From Micromonospora avicenniae (GTDB taxonomy: Bacteria > Actinomycetota > Actinomycetes > Mycobacteriales > Micromonosporaceae), in NCBI RefSeq assembly GCF_900156065.1, contig NZ_FTNF01000007.1, forward strand, positions 231,985-295,984: a stretch of DNA of 64,000 bases. Direction: 5' to 3'. This document shows positions 25,017-32,824 of the stretch, piece by piece. The notes under the pieces were generated by a model. The model was not told the DNA's origin. It worked only from the letters and a program-made list of their open reading frames with translations, and did not search any database. The translations under genes were made by a program, and so were the position numbers. Position 1 is the stretch's first letter. Each line of letters starts with the position of its first letter.

Positions 25017-25063
25017 AAAGGCCCAGGTCATGATCGGCAATCTCGCCGTTGACCTGGGCCTTT
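25017..25063. terminator. 14-bp perfect hairpin, copy of tRNA-Thr terminator
   Basis: AAAGGCCCAGGTCA (25017-25030) pairs with TGACCTGGGCCTTT (25050-25063) around a 19-base loop. It corresponds to the terminator that follows tRNA-Thr, duplicated with the attachment site. Confidence 0.7.
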
Positions 25064-25068
25064 CCGTG

Positions 25069-25111
25069 GAGCCGCCTGACGGAATCGAACCGTCGACCTA
25101 CGCATCACGAG
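25069..25111 (+). repeat. Attachment-site copy (attL-like), 3' half of tRNA-Thr
   Basis: Forty-two of 43 positions are identical to 28850-28892, that is the tRNA 3' end through the anticodon loop. Similarity ends abruptly on its right side. The one difference falls in the anticodon-loop region, so no functional tRNA is encoded. Confidence 0.85.
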
Positions 25112-25190
25112 ATCAAACTGCCCGCCCCGCCGACCTCGGCACGTAGCTGTCTAGCTGTTGCGGGTCAGGACGTTGACGACGTGCTGCACG

Positions 25191-25613
25191 TCACCGGATC
25201 TCGTTGTCGGGGTGGTCGCCGTCGTAGGCCTGACGGGCTTGCGCGATGGCTGCGCGGTGTTCCAGTGACCAGTCGGCGAGTGCTTTGACGAGGTGGGTGA
25301 GGCTTGCGCCGGTTTCGGTGAGGCGGTAGTCGACCTGGGCGGGCACGGTCGGGTACACGGTCCGAAAGACGAGGCCGTCTCGTTCCAGGCGGCGCACCGT
25401 GAGGGTCAGCATGCGCTGGGAGATCCCGTCGATGGCGCGCTGGAGTTGGCGGAAGCGCCGCGGCCCATTGGCGAGTTCGACGATCACGAGAACCGACCAC
25501 TTGTCGCCCACCCGGTCAAGAACGTCTCGGATGCCGCAGTCGGGGTGATCCGCCTGTCCGCATGGTTCGAGCTCGGCGGCTTTAGCGGTTACATCAGTGT
25601 GCGTTAGTGACAC
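25191..25613 (-). CDS. HxlR/DUF24-family regulator (QorR-like)
   Basis: A 140-residue winged-helix regulator of the HxlR type: CGIRDVLDRVGDKWSVLVI at residues 25-43, GPRRFRQLQRAIDGISQRML and the wing DYRLTETG. Two N-terminal cysteines (17 and 25) resemble those that sense quinones or oxidation in QorR/HypR/YodB proteins. GTG 25613 has a strong AAGGAGG. It diverges from a qorB-like reductase, the classical pairing in which the regulator represses the reductase until oxidised. Function as a redox-responsive repressor is therefore likely. Confidence 0.92.
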   Translation of the reverse strand: MSLTHTDVTAKAAELEPCGQADHPDCGIRDVLDRVGDKWSVLVIVELANGPRRFRQLQRAIDGISQRMLTLTVRRLERDGLVFRTVYPTVPAQVDYRLTETGASLTHLVKALADWSLEHRAAIAQARQAYDGDHPDNEIR

Positions 25614-25657
25614 GAAACTGCCTCCTTGTGAGCCGCCGGGCGCGGGTTCAGGATTTC

Positions 25658-25684
25658 ACCGTAGTTACTGAAGAGAACCACGGT
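25658..25684. promoter_or_regulatory. Imperfect palindrome between HxlR and qorB-like genes
   Basis: ACCGTAGTT (25658-25666) and AACCACGGT (25676-25684) are inverted with one mismatch, spaced 9 bases. It is the best candidate operator for the HxlR regulator. Confidence 0.5.
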
Positions 25685-25700
25685 AGGAGACCGAACCGCA

Positions 25701-26516
25701 ATGATCATGGTGACTGGCGCCAACGGACACCTCGCTTCCCTCACACTCGCAGAGCTGGACGAGCGAGAGGTGCCTGCCCTGGGAGGGAGTCGCACTCCCA
25801 CCAACGCACAGCGCCACCTCGACTTCGACGACCCTGCAACCCTCGACCTCACCGGCGTTTCGACCCTGGTCCTCGTCTCGGCCGGGTATGCCGAGGACGA
25901 CCAGGTCATCGCGCGTCACCGGACTCTTCTCGACGCTGCAGGCCGCGACGGCGTGGCCCACGTGATCTACACCAGCCTGACTGGCGCCGGGGATCACCTC
26001 GGGTTCGCACTTGCCCACCGGGCCACCGAGCAGATGATCAAGACCAGCGGGCTCGCGTGGACCATCCTCCGCAACGGGCTGTACGCCGAGCTCTTCGGTA
26101 CCTTGCTCGCCTGGACTCCCGACGGCCTGGAATCAGCATTCGGTACCGGCGCACTCTCCGCGGTAGCACGGGCCGACCTGGCAGCTGCCGCAGCCGTCGT
26201 CGCAACCGAGCCGACCGCGCATGTCGGCAAGATCTACGACCTGGTTGGCGACCCGATCACCGCCAGCGACATCGCTGAGCGTCTCGGCGCCGCCCACCGC
26301 ACGATCGGGCTGAGTGAGTACCGCGCTCGCCTACTCAGCGACGCCAACCTGCTGCCATTCCAGCCGCCGATGCTCGCATCAATCGCCGCCAGTGTCCGCC
26401 ACGGTTTCCTGAACAACACCAGCCCCGACCTCGTGCGCCTGCTGGGTCGACCGCTCACAGATCCGCTCACCGTCGCCGCGGATGCCGCGGCCGCCATGCG
26501 CCCTGGCACGCACTGA
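25701..26516 (+). CDS. NmrA-like NAD(P)-binding quinone reductase (QorB-like)
   Basis: A 271-residue atypical short-chain dehydrogenase. It begins MIMVTGANGHLASL, the GxxGxxG dinucleotide loop, and has HVIYTSLTGAG and AWTILRNGLYAE, typical of the QorB/NmrA branch that lacks the SDR catalytic Tyr-x-x-x-Lys. It is expected to reduce quinones with NADPH, protecting against electrophiles. A TAGGAGA site precedes the ATG. Its stop codon is 5 bases from the IS481 transposase start, so the 3' end may have been set by the insertion; E. coli QorB is about 15 residues longer. Confidence 0.88.
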   Translation: MIMVTGANGHLASLTLAELDEREVPALGGSRTPTNAQRHLDFDDPATLDLTGVSTLVLVSAGYAEDDQVIARHRTLLDAAGRDGVAHVIYTSLTGAGDHLGFALAHRATEQMIKTSGLAWTILRNGLYAELFGTLLAWTPDGLESAFGTGALSAVARADLAAAAAVVATEPTAHVGKIYDLVGDPITASDIAERLGAAHRTIGLSEYRARLLSDANLLPFQPPMLASIAASVRHGFLNNTSPDLVRLLGRPLTDPLTVAADAAAAMRPGTH

Positions 26517-27551
26517 CACAGATGGTCCATCGCAATGCGCCCCTATCCATCGAAGGCCGCCGGCGCCTGGTGGAGCGGTGCCGCACCCGGCCGATAGCGC
26601 ACGTAGCCGCTGAGATGGGTATCTCTCGTGCCTGCGCATCGAAGTGGGTCAACCGCTACCGCCAGCACGGGGAGCTCGGTCTGCACGATCGCTCGTCAGC
26701 CCCTCGCCGCCAGCCAACTGCGACCAAGGCTGAGGTTGTCGCTCGGATTGAGCACCTTCGTCGGACCAAGAAGTGGTCGGCTTCCCGGATCGCCTTCGAA
26801 CTCCACGACGAGGGCATCACGATCGGCCGCCGCACAGTCTCACGTCATCTACTCGCCCTCGGACTGAACCACCGCAGATTCCTCGACCCAAACGGCGACT
26901 CAAACCGCGAGCCCCGGAAAATCACCGCCCGACGACCCGGACACATGGTCCACATCGACGTGAAAAAGGTCGGCCGGATCCCCGATGGCGGCGGCTGGCG
27001 TGCCCACGGCCGGGGAAGCGATCAAGCCAAGGCTGCCGAACGCATGAAGACGAAGACCAAGCGCCGCGGGTACGTCTATCTCCACTCTGCCATCGATGGC
27101 TACTCCCGGCTTGCCTACACCGAGGCCCTCCCAGACGAAAAGGCGACGACTGCCGTCGCCTTCATGCAGCGGGCCCGAGCCTGGTTCGCCGCTCACGGGA
27201 TCACCCGGATCGAGCGGATCGTCACAGACAACGGGGCGTGCTACCGCGCCGAGGCGTTCGCACGGGCACTACTCGGGTCACGGCACCAGCGAATCACGCC
27301 CTACACGCCCCGCCACAACGGCAAAGTGGAGCGGTACAACCGGATCATCTCTGAGGAGCTCCTCTACGCCCGCACCTGGACCTCGGAAGACCAACGCCGC
27401 GAGGCCCTGGGCGTGTGGAACATCCACTACAACTACCACCAACCACATGGTGCCGCGGGCGGACGACCACCAGCAGCTCGGCTGCGAGACGGCGTCACCA
27501 ACGTCCAGGCCTCCTACATCTAGCAGCGGAAACCTGTCTCGACATCTCACA
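26512..27551 (+). mobile_element. IS481-family insertion sequence (ends approximate)
   Basis: One transposase fills the element. The right end is suggested by TGTGAGATGTCGAGACAGG (read inward from about 27551), which has the TGTGAGA opening seen in IS481 ends and resembles the remnant at 20.44 kb. The left end is probably within TGACACAGATGGTC at 26514-26527; terminal inversion between the two is weak. No target duplication could be confirmed. Confidence 0.65.
26522..27523 (+). CDS. IS481-family DDE transposase
   Basis: A 333-residue transposase. The N-terminus has two helix-turn-helix regions (AHVAAEMGISRACASKWVNR and KKWSASRIAFEL). The rve/integrase core shows the first Asp in HIDVKKVGRI, the second in IVTDNGACYRAEA and the Glu in NGKVERYNRIISEE, the DDE triad with IS481 spacing. 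The frame is unbroken, so it may be active. It opens MVHRNAPLS, common to actinobacterial IS481 members. Confidence 0.93.
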   Translation: MVHRNAPLSIEGRRRLVERCRTRPIAHVAAEMGISRACASKWVNRYRQHGELGLHDRSSAPRRQPTATKAEVVARIEHLRRTKKWSASRIAFELHDEGITIGRRTVSRHLLALGLNHRRFLDPNGDSNREPRKITARRPGHMVHIDVKKVGRIPDGGGWRAHGRGSDQAKAAERMKTKTKRRGYVYLHSAIDGYSRLAYTEALPDEKATTAVAFMQRARAWFAAHGITRIERIVTDNGACYRAEAFARALLGSRHQRITPYTPRHNGKVERYNRIISEELLYARTWTSEDQRREALGVWNIHYNYHQPHGAAGGRPPAARLRDGVTNVQASYI

Positions 27552-27687
27552 CCGCTCCCCCACTGTCCATCGACCTCTTGCGGACTAGATTCGGACCGCT
27601 TCGCCTGGCCGATCCGGACACCTGCGACCTCCTCATCGGCACCGATGGGGGATAGCGGCTAGGCTCACCGCTGCCTAGCGTGCTGCC

Positions 27688-27876
27688 ATGATCTTGGAGT
27701 CCTCGCTGGCAGCCGCGTCGTCGTCGGGTTCCTCTCTCGAGGACCTGCTCTCCTCCGCAGCCGTGTGGATCATCGGTCTGCTCGTCCTGTACGGAGTGAT
27801 ACGGCTGGCCGTTCGCCACGGGATCCAAGACGCGGACCGCCGTCGAACGCACGTCCACCTCAGGAGCAAGGACTAA
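27688..27876 (+). CDS. Small single-pass membrane protein
   Basis: A 62-residue protein with a Ser-rich start, one membrane segment (AAVWIIGLLVLYGVIRLAV) and a basic C-terminal tail (DADRRRTHVHLRSKD). TAGCGT is 6 bases before the ATG, fitting leaderless transcription and supporting the frame as a real gene. Function unknown; carried on the inner island. Confidence 0.55.
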   Translation: MILESSLAAASSSGSSLEDLLSSAAVWIIGLLVLYGVIRLAVRHGIQDADRRRTHVHLRSKD

Positions 27877-28195
27877 TCCGACTCGTAGCGCCCTGCGGGT
27901 TATGGCAGGGGTGACGCCCTCGGCAAACGGCCTCAGGGCCATCTCCGCCGTGACTCCCACACATCGTGGAGTAGGTCAGGGCATGCTCGGCTCTGCCTGG
28001 GACTCATGGTGGAGATGGCGACCCACGCAACCACCGGCAACCGCACCGTCCGGACGGGCTTCCCCATCTCTGTCGTAGATCCCTGCCCGGAGGGCAAACA
28101 GCTCTTGCGGTCCGCCAGCGTGGCCGGCCGATGCCGGCCGGAGGTCGCCAGCAGGCCGGGGCCGGGCCGGCGCGGCCCGCTTTGCGGGCCGCCTT
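27877..28195. other. Gene-poor stretch on inner island
   Basis: No convincing reading frame on either strand. It precedes the integrase remnant and may hold lost N-terminal integrase or excisionase sequence that is no longer readable. Confidence 0.4.
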
Positions 28196-28798
28196 GACCA
28201 CGACCAGGTGGCGGGGCTCGCGGAGGCGTGCGGACGCTATGGGTGGCTGGTGCGGTTCCTGGCCTACACCGGGCTGCGGTGGGGTGAGGCGTCGGCGTTG
28301 CGGGTGTCGCGGCTGGATCTGCTGCGCGGCGGGTGACCGTGGCGGTGGCGTTCGCGGAGGTCGGCGGGGAATTGGTGGAGGGCACGCCGAAGAACCACCA
28401 GCGGCGGTCGGTGCCGATTCCGCGGTTCCTCGTCGACGAGCTGGCCGCGCATGTCGCCGGAAGCGGCGTGAGGATCTGGTGTTCACCGCACCGAACGGCG
28501 GGCCGCTGCGCAACACCAACTTCCGGTCGCGAGTCTTCGCGCCGGCAGCGGCGTCGGTCGGGCTGGCCGGGCTGACTCCGCACGATCTGCGGCACACGGC
28601 CGCGAGTCTGGCCGTGACGGCGGGTGCAAACGTCAAGGCGGTGCAGCGGATCTTGGGCACGCCTCGGCGTCGATGACACTGGACGTGTACGCGGGGCTGT
28701 TCGGTGAGGACCTGGACGCGGTTGCCAACCGGCTGGATGAGGCGGTCGCCGCGCGGGACAAGGACTATTCAAGACTCGATCCGCCAGCGGCGACGTGA
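28196..28798 (+). pseudogene. Frameshifted phage-type tyrosine recombinase (integrase) remnant
   Basis: Integrase fragments follow in order but in changing frames. The first has FLAYTGLRWGEASALRV (first catalytic Arg) and ends at a TGA near 28336. The second has HQRRSVPIPRFLVDEL. The third has PLRNTNFRSR and TPHDLRHTAAS (His-x-x-Arg). The last has MTLDVYAGLF with the Tyr nucleophile and ends at 28798. At least three frame disruptions plus loss of the N-terminal arm-binding and core-binding domains make it inactive. Its 3' end faces the 3' end of tRNA-Thr, the usual layout of an integrating island. Confidence 0.85.
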
Positions 28799-28817
28799 TC
28801 GACCTCCGGAAACGACG

Positions 28818-28842
28818 AAGCCCAGGTCGTTGACCTGGGCTT
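28818..28842 (-). terminator. tRNA-Thr terminator hairpin
   Basis: AAGCCCAGGTC and GACCTGGGCTT are perfectly inverted around GTT. On the minus strand it directly follows tRNA-Thr and is followed by a T-rich stretch (TTCGTCGTTT). Confidence 0.75.
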
Positions 28843-28849
28843 CTGCACC

Positions 28850-28892
28850 GAGCCGCCTGACGGAATCGAACCGTCGACCTACGCATTACGAG
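28850..28892 (+). repeat. Attachment core (attR-like) within tRNA-Thr
   Basis: The 3' half of tRNA-Thr, repeated at 25069-25111 with one change and at 20946-20980 with several. It is the presumed integration site of the island. Confidence 0.8.
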
Positions 28893-28924
28893 TGCGTCGC
28901 TCTAGCCGACTGAGCTAAGGCGGC
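28851..28924 (-). tRNA. tRNA-Thr (CGT anticodon)
   Basis: Read on the minus strand this folds as a complete cloverleaf of 74 nt without encoded CCA: acceptor stem GCCGCCT/AGGCGGC, D-arm GCTC...GAGC, anticodon stem ACGCA/TGCGT with loop CTCGTAA (anticodon CGT), and T-arm GACGG TTCGATT CCGTC. It reads ACG codons, common in this genome. It is the integration target for the neighbouring islands and is intact. Confidence 0.93.
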
Positions 28925-29066
28925 AACGGTCACCAAGTGTACGGCACGGCCCCGCACCGACCGAATCCGATACCCCCGTCATCGCCACGCCCCGAATCCG
29001 GGCATCGAGCGCTAAAGCGTCGTTCGCCGGACAGCGCTCGCATCGGGGCCGGACTACGCTGCGGCG

Positions 29067-30848
29067 GTGACCGACGATCACGCCAGCCCCGACGATCACG
29101 CCCGCCCCCACGGCCGGTCGGCCGCCGCGAACACCGGCGACCAGGCCGCCGCGGAACGGGCCGGGGAGCGGGCGGCCCGCCGCCCACGGAGCACCGACCC
29201 GCTGGAGCTGGGCTTCACCCCGCGCAAGCCGGTCCCGTGGCTCGCGCCGTTCCTGCTGATCAGCACCGGCATCCGTACGCTCCTCGCGATGCTCTTCGGC
29301 GCGTACCTGGACAAGCGGGAGCTGCAGAACTCGCTGGAGGCCCGCATCGAGCGGCAGGTCGGGCCGGACGGCGGGCTCTGGCTGGACTACGTGGCCGACC
29401 TGGGCGACGGCTTCAACGCCACCTACTCGATCGCATACCTGCTCGCTCAGGCGGAGCTGGAGATCGACGGGCACCGGCTGCCGCGGGCGCAGACGCTGGT
29501 GATGGGCGGCGACCAGGTCTACCCGTCGGCGGCCTTCGAGGCGTACGAGGACCGGTGCAAGGGTCCCTACCAGGCAGCGCTGCCTGTCACCCCGCCCGAG
29601 CGGCCCACGCTCTTCGCGGTTCCCGGCAACCACGACTGGTACGACGGCCTCACCGCCTTCCTGCGGCTCTTCGTCCGCTCCCGGGACCGGCACTTCGGCG
29701 GTTGGGGTACCGGCCAGTCCCGGTCCTACTTCGCGGTCGAACTGCCCGCCGACTGGTGGCTGCTCGGCCTGGACGACCAGTCCGGCTCGTACCTGGACGA
29801 CCCGCAACTGGCCTACTTCGACACGGTGGCGCAGCAGCTGGGTCCGCAGAGCCGGGTGATCCTCGCGGTGCCGGCGCCGACCTGGGTCAAGGCCGTCGAC
29901 CACCCCACCGCGTACGACTCGATCGACTACTTCATCCGTACGATCATCGCGCCCACCGGGGCGCAGGTGCGGCTGCTGATCTCCGGCGACCTGCACCACT
30001 ACGCCCGGTACGCCGGCCCGGACCGCCAACTCGTCACCTGCGGCAGCGGCGGCGCCTATCTCTATCCGACGCACAAGCTGCCCGAGCGGATCGAGGTCCC
30101 CCCGAAGGACACGCTGGCGCGGCGGGCCAGCCTCTCCCGCCCGTACGACCTGGCGGCGCGTTACCCCGACGCGCCCCGCAGCCGGCGGTACGGCTGGGGG
30201 ATCTTCCCCCGGCTGCCACTACGCAATCCGGGCTTCACGACGCTGCTCGGCACCCTGCACACCCTGCTGATGCTCGCCATGGCCGGCGTGGCGGCCAACC
30301 GGGTCGGCACGACCGAGCAGCGGCTGTTCAGTGTGCCTCTGGTGCTGATGCTGCTGGTCACGCTGCTCGGGGCCGCGTTCTTCGCGAAGCCGCCGAGCGC
30401 CGGCGGCAAACGACATGGCCGGCACTGGATCCTCGGCGTCGGGCACGGGCTGGCTCACCTCGCGCTGGGTGCGGCCGGCACCTGGGTCTGGTTGCAACTG
30501 CCCTTCGCCGACTGGCCGTGGCCGCTGCCGGTGGTCGCCGCCGCAGTGATCTACGGCCCGGTCAGCGGGTTGGTGGCGAGCCAGCTGGCGGCGGCGTACC
30601 TGCTGGTTGCCGGCGCGTTCGGGGTGAATCTCAACGAGCTCTTCGCCGGCCAGGGCATCGAGGACTCGAAGGCGTTCCTGCGGATACGGATCGACCCGGA
30701 CGGCGCGCTCACCATCTATCCGATCGCCGTGGACCGGGTCGCCCGCGACTGGCAGGTAAACCCCGACGAAACCCCGACGGCCTCCTGGCTGACCCCGCGG
30801 ACCCCCCTGAACCCTCGCCTGGCCGAACCCCCAATCAAGATCACCTAA
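29067..30848 (+). CDS. Metallophosphoesterase with C-terminal membrane domain
   Basis: A 593-residue protein. The calcineurin-like core is recognisable by VMGGDQVYPSAA, VPGNHDWYDGL and SGDLHHYARY, which supply most di-metal ligands; a first DxH motif is not obvious. Three or four hydrophobic segments follow between about residues 395 and 540 (LLMLAMAGVAANRV, VPLVLMLLVTLLGAAFF, VVAAAVIYGPVSGLVAS). After that comes a small cytoplasmic domain. It is likely a membrane-associated phosphoesterase of unknown substrate. TACGCT lies 6 bases before GTG 29067 (leaderless). The first 45 residues are charged and low-complexity. Confidence 0.85.
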   Translation: MTDDHASPDDHARPHGRSAAANTGDQAAAERAGERAARRPRSTDPLELGFTPRKPVPWLAPFLLISTGIRTLLAMLFGAYLDKRELQNSLEARIERQVGPDGGLWLDYVADLGDGFNATYSIAYLLAQAELEIDGHRLPRAQTLVMGGDQVYPSAAFEAYEDRCKGPYQAALPVTPPERPTLFAVPGNHDWYDGLTAFLRLFVRSRDRHFGGWGTGQSRSYFAVELPADWWLLGLDDQSGSYLDDPQLAYFDTVAQQLGPQSRVILAVPAPTWVKAVDHPTAYDSIDYFIRTIIAPTGAQVRLLISGDLHHYARYAGPDRQLVTCGSGGAYLYPTHKLPERIEVPPKDTLARRASLSRPYDLAARYPDAPRSRRYGWGIFPRLPLRNPGFTTLLGTLHTLLMLAMAGVAANRVGTTEQRLFSVPLVLMLLVTLLGAAFFAKPPSAGGKRHGRHWILGVGHGLAHLALGAAGTWVWLQLPFADWPWPLPVVAAAVIYGPVSGLVASQLAAAYLLVAGAFGVNLNELFAGQGIEDSKAFLRIRIDPDGALTIYPIAVDRVARDWQVNPDETPTASWLTPRTPLNPRLAEPPIKIT

Positions 30849-30909
30849 CCACCCCATCCCTCCCATCCCTCCCACCCTCCCAGACCCCGGACCTCCCGGA
30901 TCCCGCGGC

Positions 30910-30964
30910 GATCATGAAGTTATTGCCGTGACACGCCGAAGCGGGCGGCAATAACTTCATGATC
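30910..30964. repeat. Perfect 19-bp inverted repeat in convergent intergenic region
   Basis: GATCATGAAGTTATTGCCG and its exact complement flank a 17-base loop. A pyrimidine-rich tract lies on the left (30850-30900) and a purine-rich tract on the right (30966-31012). It is between two convergent genes and may terminate both. The AT-rich arm sequence differs strikingly from the surrounding GC-rich DNA. Confidence 0.8.
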
Positions 30965-31010
30965 GACGGGGAGAGCCCGGACGGAGGAGGCCCGGACGGA
31001 GGGGGAGGGG

Positions 31011-31850
31011 TTAGGCGTTGTAGTGCTGGTCGTGGGCTTGGCGGGGGGCGCAGACGGACGCGCGGGAGCAGGAGCAGCGGGAGCCGTCGGCGTCCAGACG
31101 GACCGTCACCGAATCCCGCGGAACGCTGTGGCCCACCACTCGGCCGTCGCCCTCGGGCGTGGAGACCCTGGCACCGACGGGCGGCGCCGACTCCTGGAAC
31201 CGCTGGTAGAGCGGGTGCTCGTACTTCAGGCAGCACATCAGCCGGCCGCAGGCTCCGGAGATGCGCAGCGGGTTGAGGGGAAGATCCTGGTCCTTCGCCA
31301 TCCGGATGGTGACCGGCTCGAAGTCGGTGAGGAAGGTCGCGCAGCAGAGGTCCCGCCCGCAGGAGCCGATTCCACCCTGGACCCGAGCCGAATCCCGGGC
31401 GGAGAGCTGCCGCAGCTCGACCCGGCAGTGCAGGGTCGCCCCGAGATCGCGAACCAGCGAGCGGAAGTCCACCCGGTGCGGGGCGGTGAAGTAGACGGTG
31501 GTCCGCTCCCCGCCGGCCTCGGCGGAGCCGAGCACATGGTCGATGGCCACCACCTTCATCGGCAGCCCGTGTGCCCGGATGAGCCGCTTGGCGGCCACCT
31601 TCGCCTCCGCCTTGCGGCGGCGAAGCGCCTCGTCACGGCGCAGGTCGTCCTCGCCGGCCAAACCGGCCAGCTTGGGGAAACCGTCAGTGTCCTCGCTGAC
31701 CCACTGCGCGGCCCAGACGCACTCCGCCACCTCGGGCCCGTCGTCCGTGGGCACCAGCACCTTGTCGCCCACCTGGGGGCGAAGCTCGCCCGGGTCGAGG
31801 TAGTAGAGGCGCCCGTACCGGTTGAAACTGACCGCGCAGAGCATGCCCAT
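31011..31850 (-). CDS. ricT: PSP1-domain protein, RicT-like
   Basis: A 279-residue PSP1 C-terminal domain protein. The N-terminal beta domain (YYLDPGELRPQVGDKVLV) is followed by the RicT cysteine motifs CGRDLCC (about residue 164) and CGRLMCC (about residue 202), which can bind an iron-sulfur cluster. In Bacillus the equivalent (YaaT) forms the Y-complex that assists RNase Y and sporulation; the actinobacterial role is not established. Here the C-terminus carries further cysteines (CSCSRASVC). Proximity to holB and tmk mirrors the Bacillus yaaT-holB-tmk neighbourhood, although three genes intervene. Confidence 0.9.
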   Translation of the reverse strand: MGMLCAVSFNRYGRLYYLDPGELRPQVGDKVLVPTDDGPEVAECVWAAQWVSEDTDGFPKLAGLAGEDDLRRDEALRRRKAEAKVAAKRLIRAHGLPMKVVAIDHVLGSAEAGGERTTVYFTAPHRVDFRSLVRDLGATLHCRVELRQLSARDSARVQGGIGSCGRDLCCATFLTDFEPVTIRMAKDQDLPLNPLRISGACGRLMCCLKYEHPLYQRFQESAPPVGARVSTPEGDGRVVGHSVPRDSVTVRLDADGSRCSCSRASVCAPRQAHDQHYNA

Positions 31851-32067
31851 GCCCCCACCCTACGACGAACCGGCGGCCCGTGTCGGGGCCGCCGTCGCCG
31901 GCTGACTACGCCGGGGAGCCATCCACGAAGGTCGAATCGACTGATCCGGCGGCCAGCCCGTCGTGCCGTTGATCCTCGCCCGGACGGCTGAATCCGCGCC
32001 ACGACGGGCGACAAACGACCGGCGGGCGCGTTGAGTGGAGACCAGACCTGCGGGGGGTGCAGGGGGA

Positions 32068-32129
32068 AGTCCACGGCGTCGCCGCCGGCACCGGCCTCGG
32101 CCGGGTGTCCGAGCGCGACGCCGTGGACT
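32068..32129. terminator. 15-bp perfect inverted repeat after the 32138 gene
   Basis: AGTCCACGGCGTCGC (32068-32082) and GCGACGCCGTGGACT (32115-32129), loop 32 bases. It lies 8 bases beyond the stop of the minus-strand operon and probably ends its transcript. Confidence 0.55.
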
Positions 32130-32137
32130 GTCCGGGG

Positions 32138-32824
32138 TCACCAGCCCACGCGGGTGACCCCGTCGTAGCGGGGGCTGCCGACCACCGACGGACGCCACGT
32201 CGACTCGGCGAGGCTCGGCCCCCACTGCCGCAGCAGTGTCTCCGCCCCGTCGTAGGCGACGCAGAGCACCGCGAGCACCCTGGCGGCGATCTCCGCCGCC
32301 GCGATGACGCGCGGACCGGCCGATCCTGGTCGGGACGCCGCCCCGGTCAGTACGGAGGTCGCGGCGACCACCGTCACGGCCTCGGCCGAGCGGAGTGCGT
32401 CGGCCAGCGCCCGGGCCAACGCGAGCCGGCTGCCCTCGACCCAATCGGCGAGCGCGTCGGCGTAGCCGGCCGTGGACTCCAGCCGCCCGACGAGGCTCTC
32501 CGGCCCCTCGTCCAGGTGACGCAGGAGCGCCGCCCGCGACTGCCCGTACGCCTCGGCGGCCGGCCCGGACCAGAGCACCGGATCGGTCAGCGTGGTGGAG
32601 ACGTCGTCGTAGCCGTGCACCTGGCGGCGCACCCCGTGGCCGGCGTCCGCCAGCGGGGCGGGGCGCAGATCCAGGAAGTGGCGTACCGCCTCGCCGGGGA
32701 GTACCTGCATGCGGCGCAGCAGCGGCCAGACCCGGTGCTCTTCCGGAGCACCGGTGGCGAGCAGCGTGTCCACCCGGCGCAGCAGGTCGAGCCCGGGCTC
32801 GGCGAGCCGGTCCAGGGCGTCCAT
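32138..32824 (-). CDS. Hypothetical helical protein, third gene of YbaB-like operon
   Basis: A 228-residue, Ala/Arg/Leu-rich, mostly helical protein. It contains DPVLWSGPAAEAYGQSRAAL, whose WSGPAAEAY resembles the Trp-x-Gly turn of WXG100-like proteins in a longer chain, and AATSVLTGAASRPG followed by AAAEIAARVLAVL. It could be a type VII secretion-related or LXG-like cargo protein, but no secretion genes adjoin. ATG 32824 overlaps the previous stop (ATGA), so it is translationally coupled. Confidence 0.65.
   Translation of the reverse strand: MDALDRLAEPGLDLLRRVDTLLATGAPEEHRVWPLLRRMQVLPGEAVRHFLDLRPAPLADAGHGVRRQVHGYDDVSTTLTDPVLWSGPAAEAYGQSRAALLRHLDEGPESLVGRLESTAGYADALADWVEGSRLALARALADALRSAEAVTVVAATSVLTGAASRPGSAGPRVIAAAEIAARVLAVLCVAYDGAETLLRQWGPSLAESTWRPSVVGSPRYDGVTRVGW

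Noticed and set aside
25069..25111. Functional second tRNA-Thr
   Set aside because: Only the 3' half is present. The D-arm and the 5' acceptor strand are missing, so it cannot fold.
30910..30964. Riboswitch or attenuator
   Set aside because: It is downstream of both convergent genes rather than in a 5' leader.
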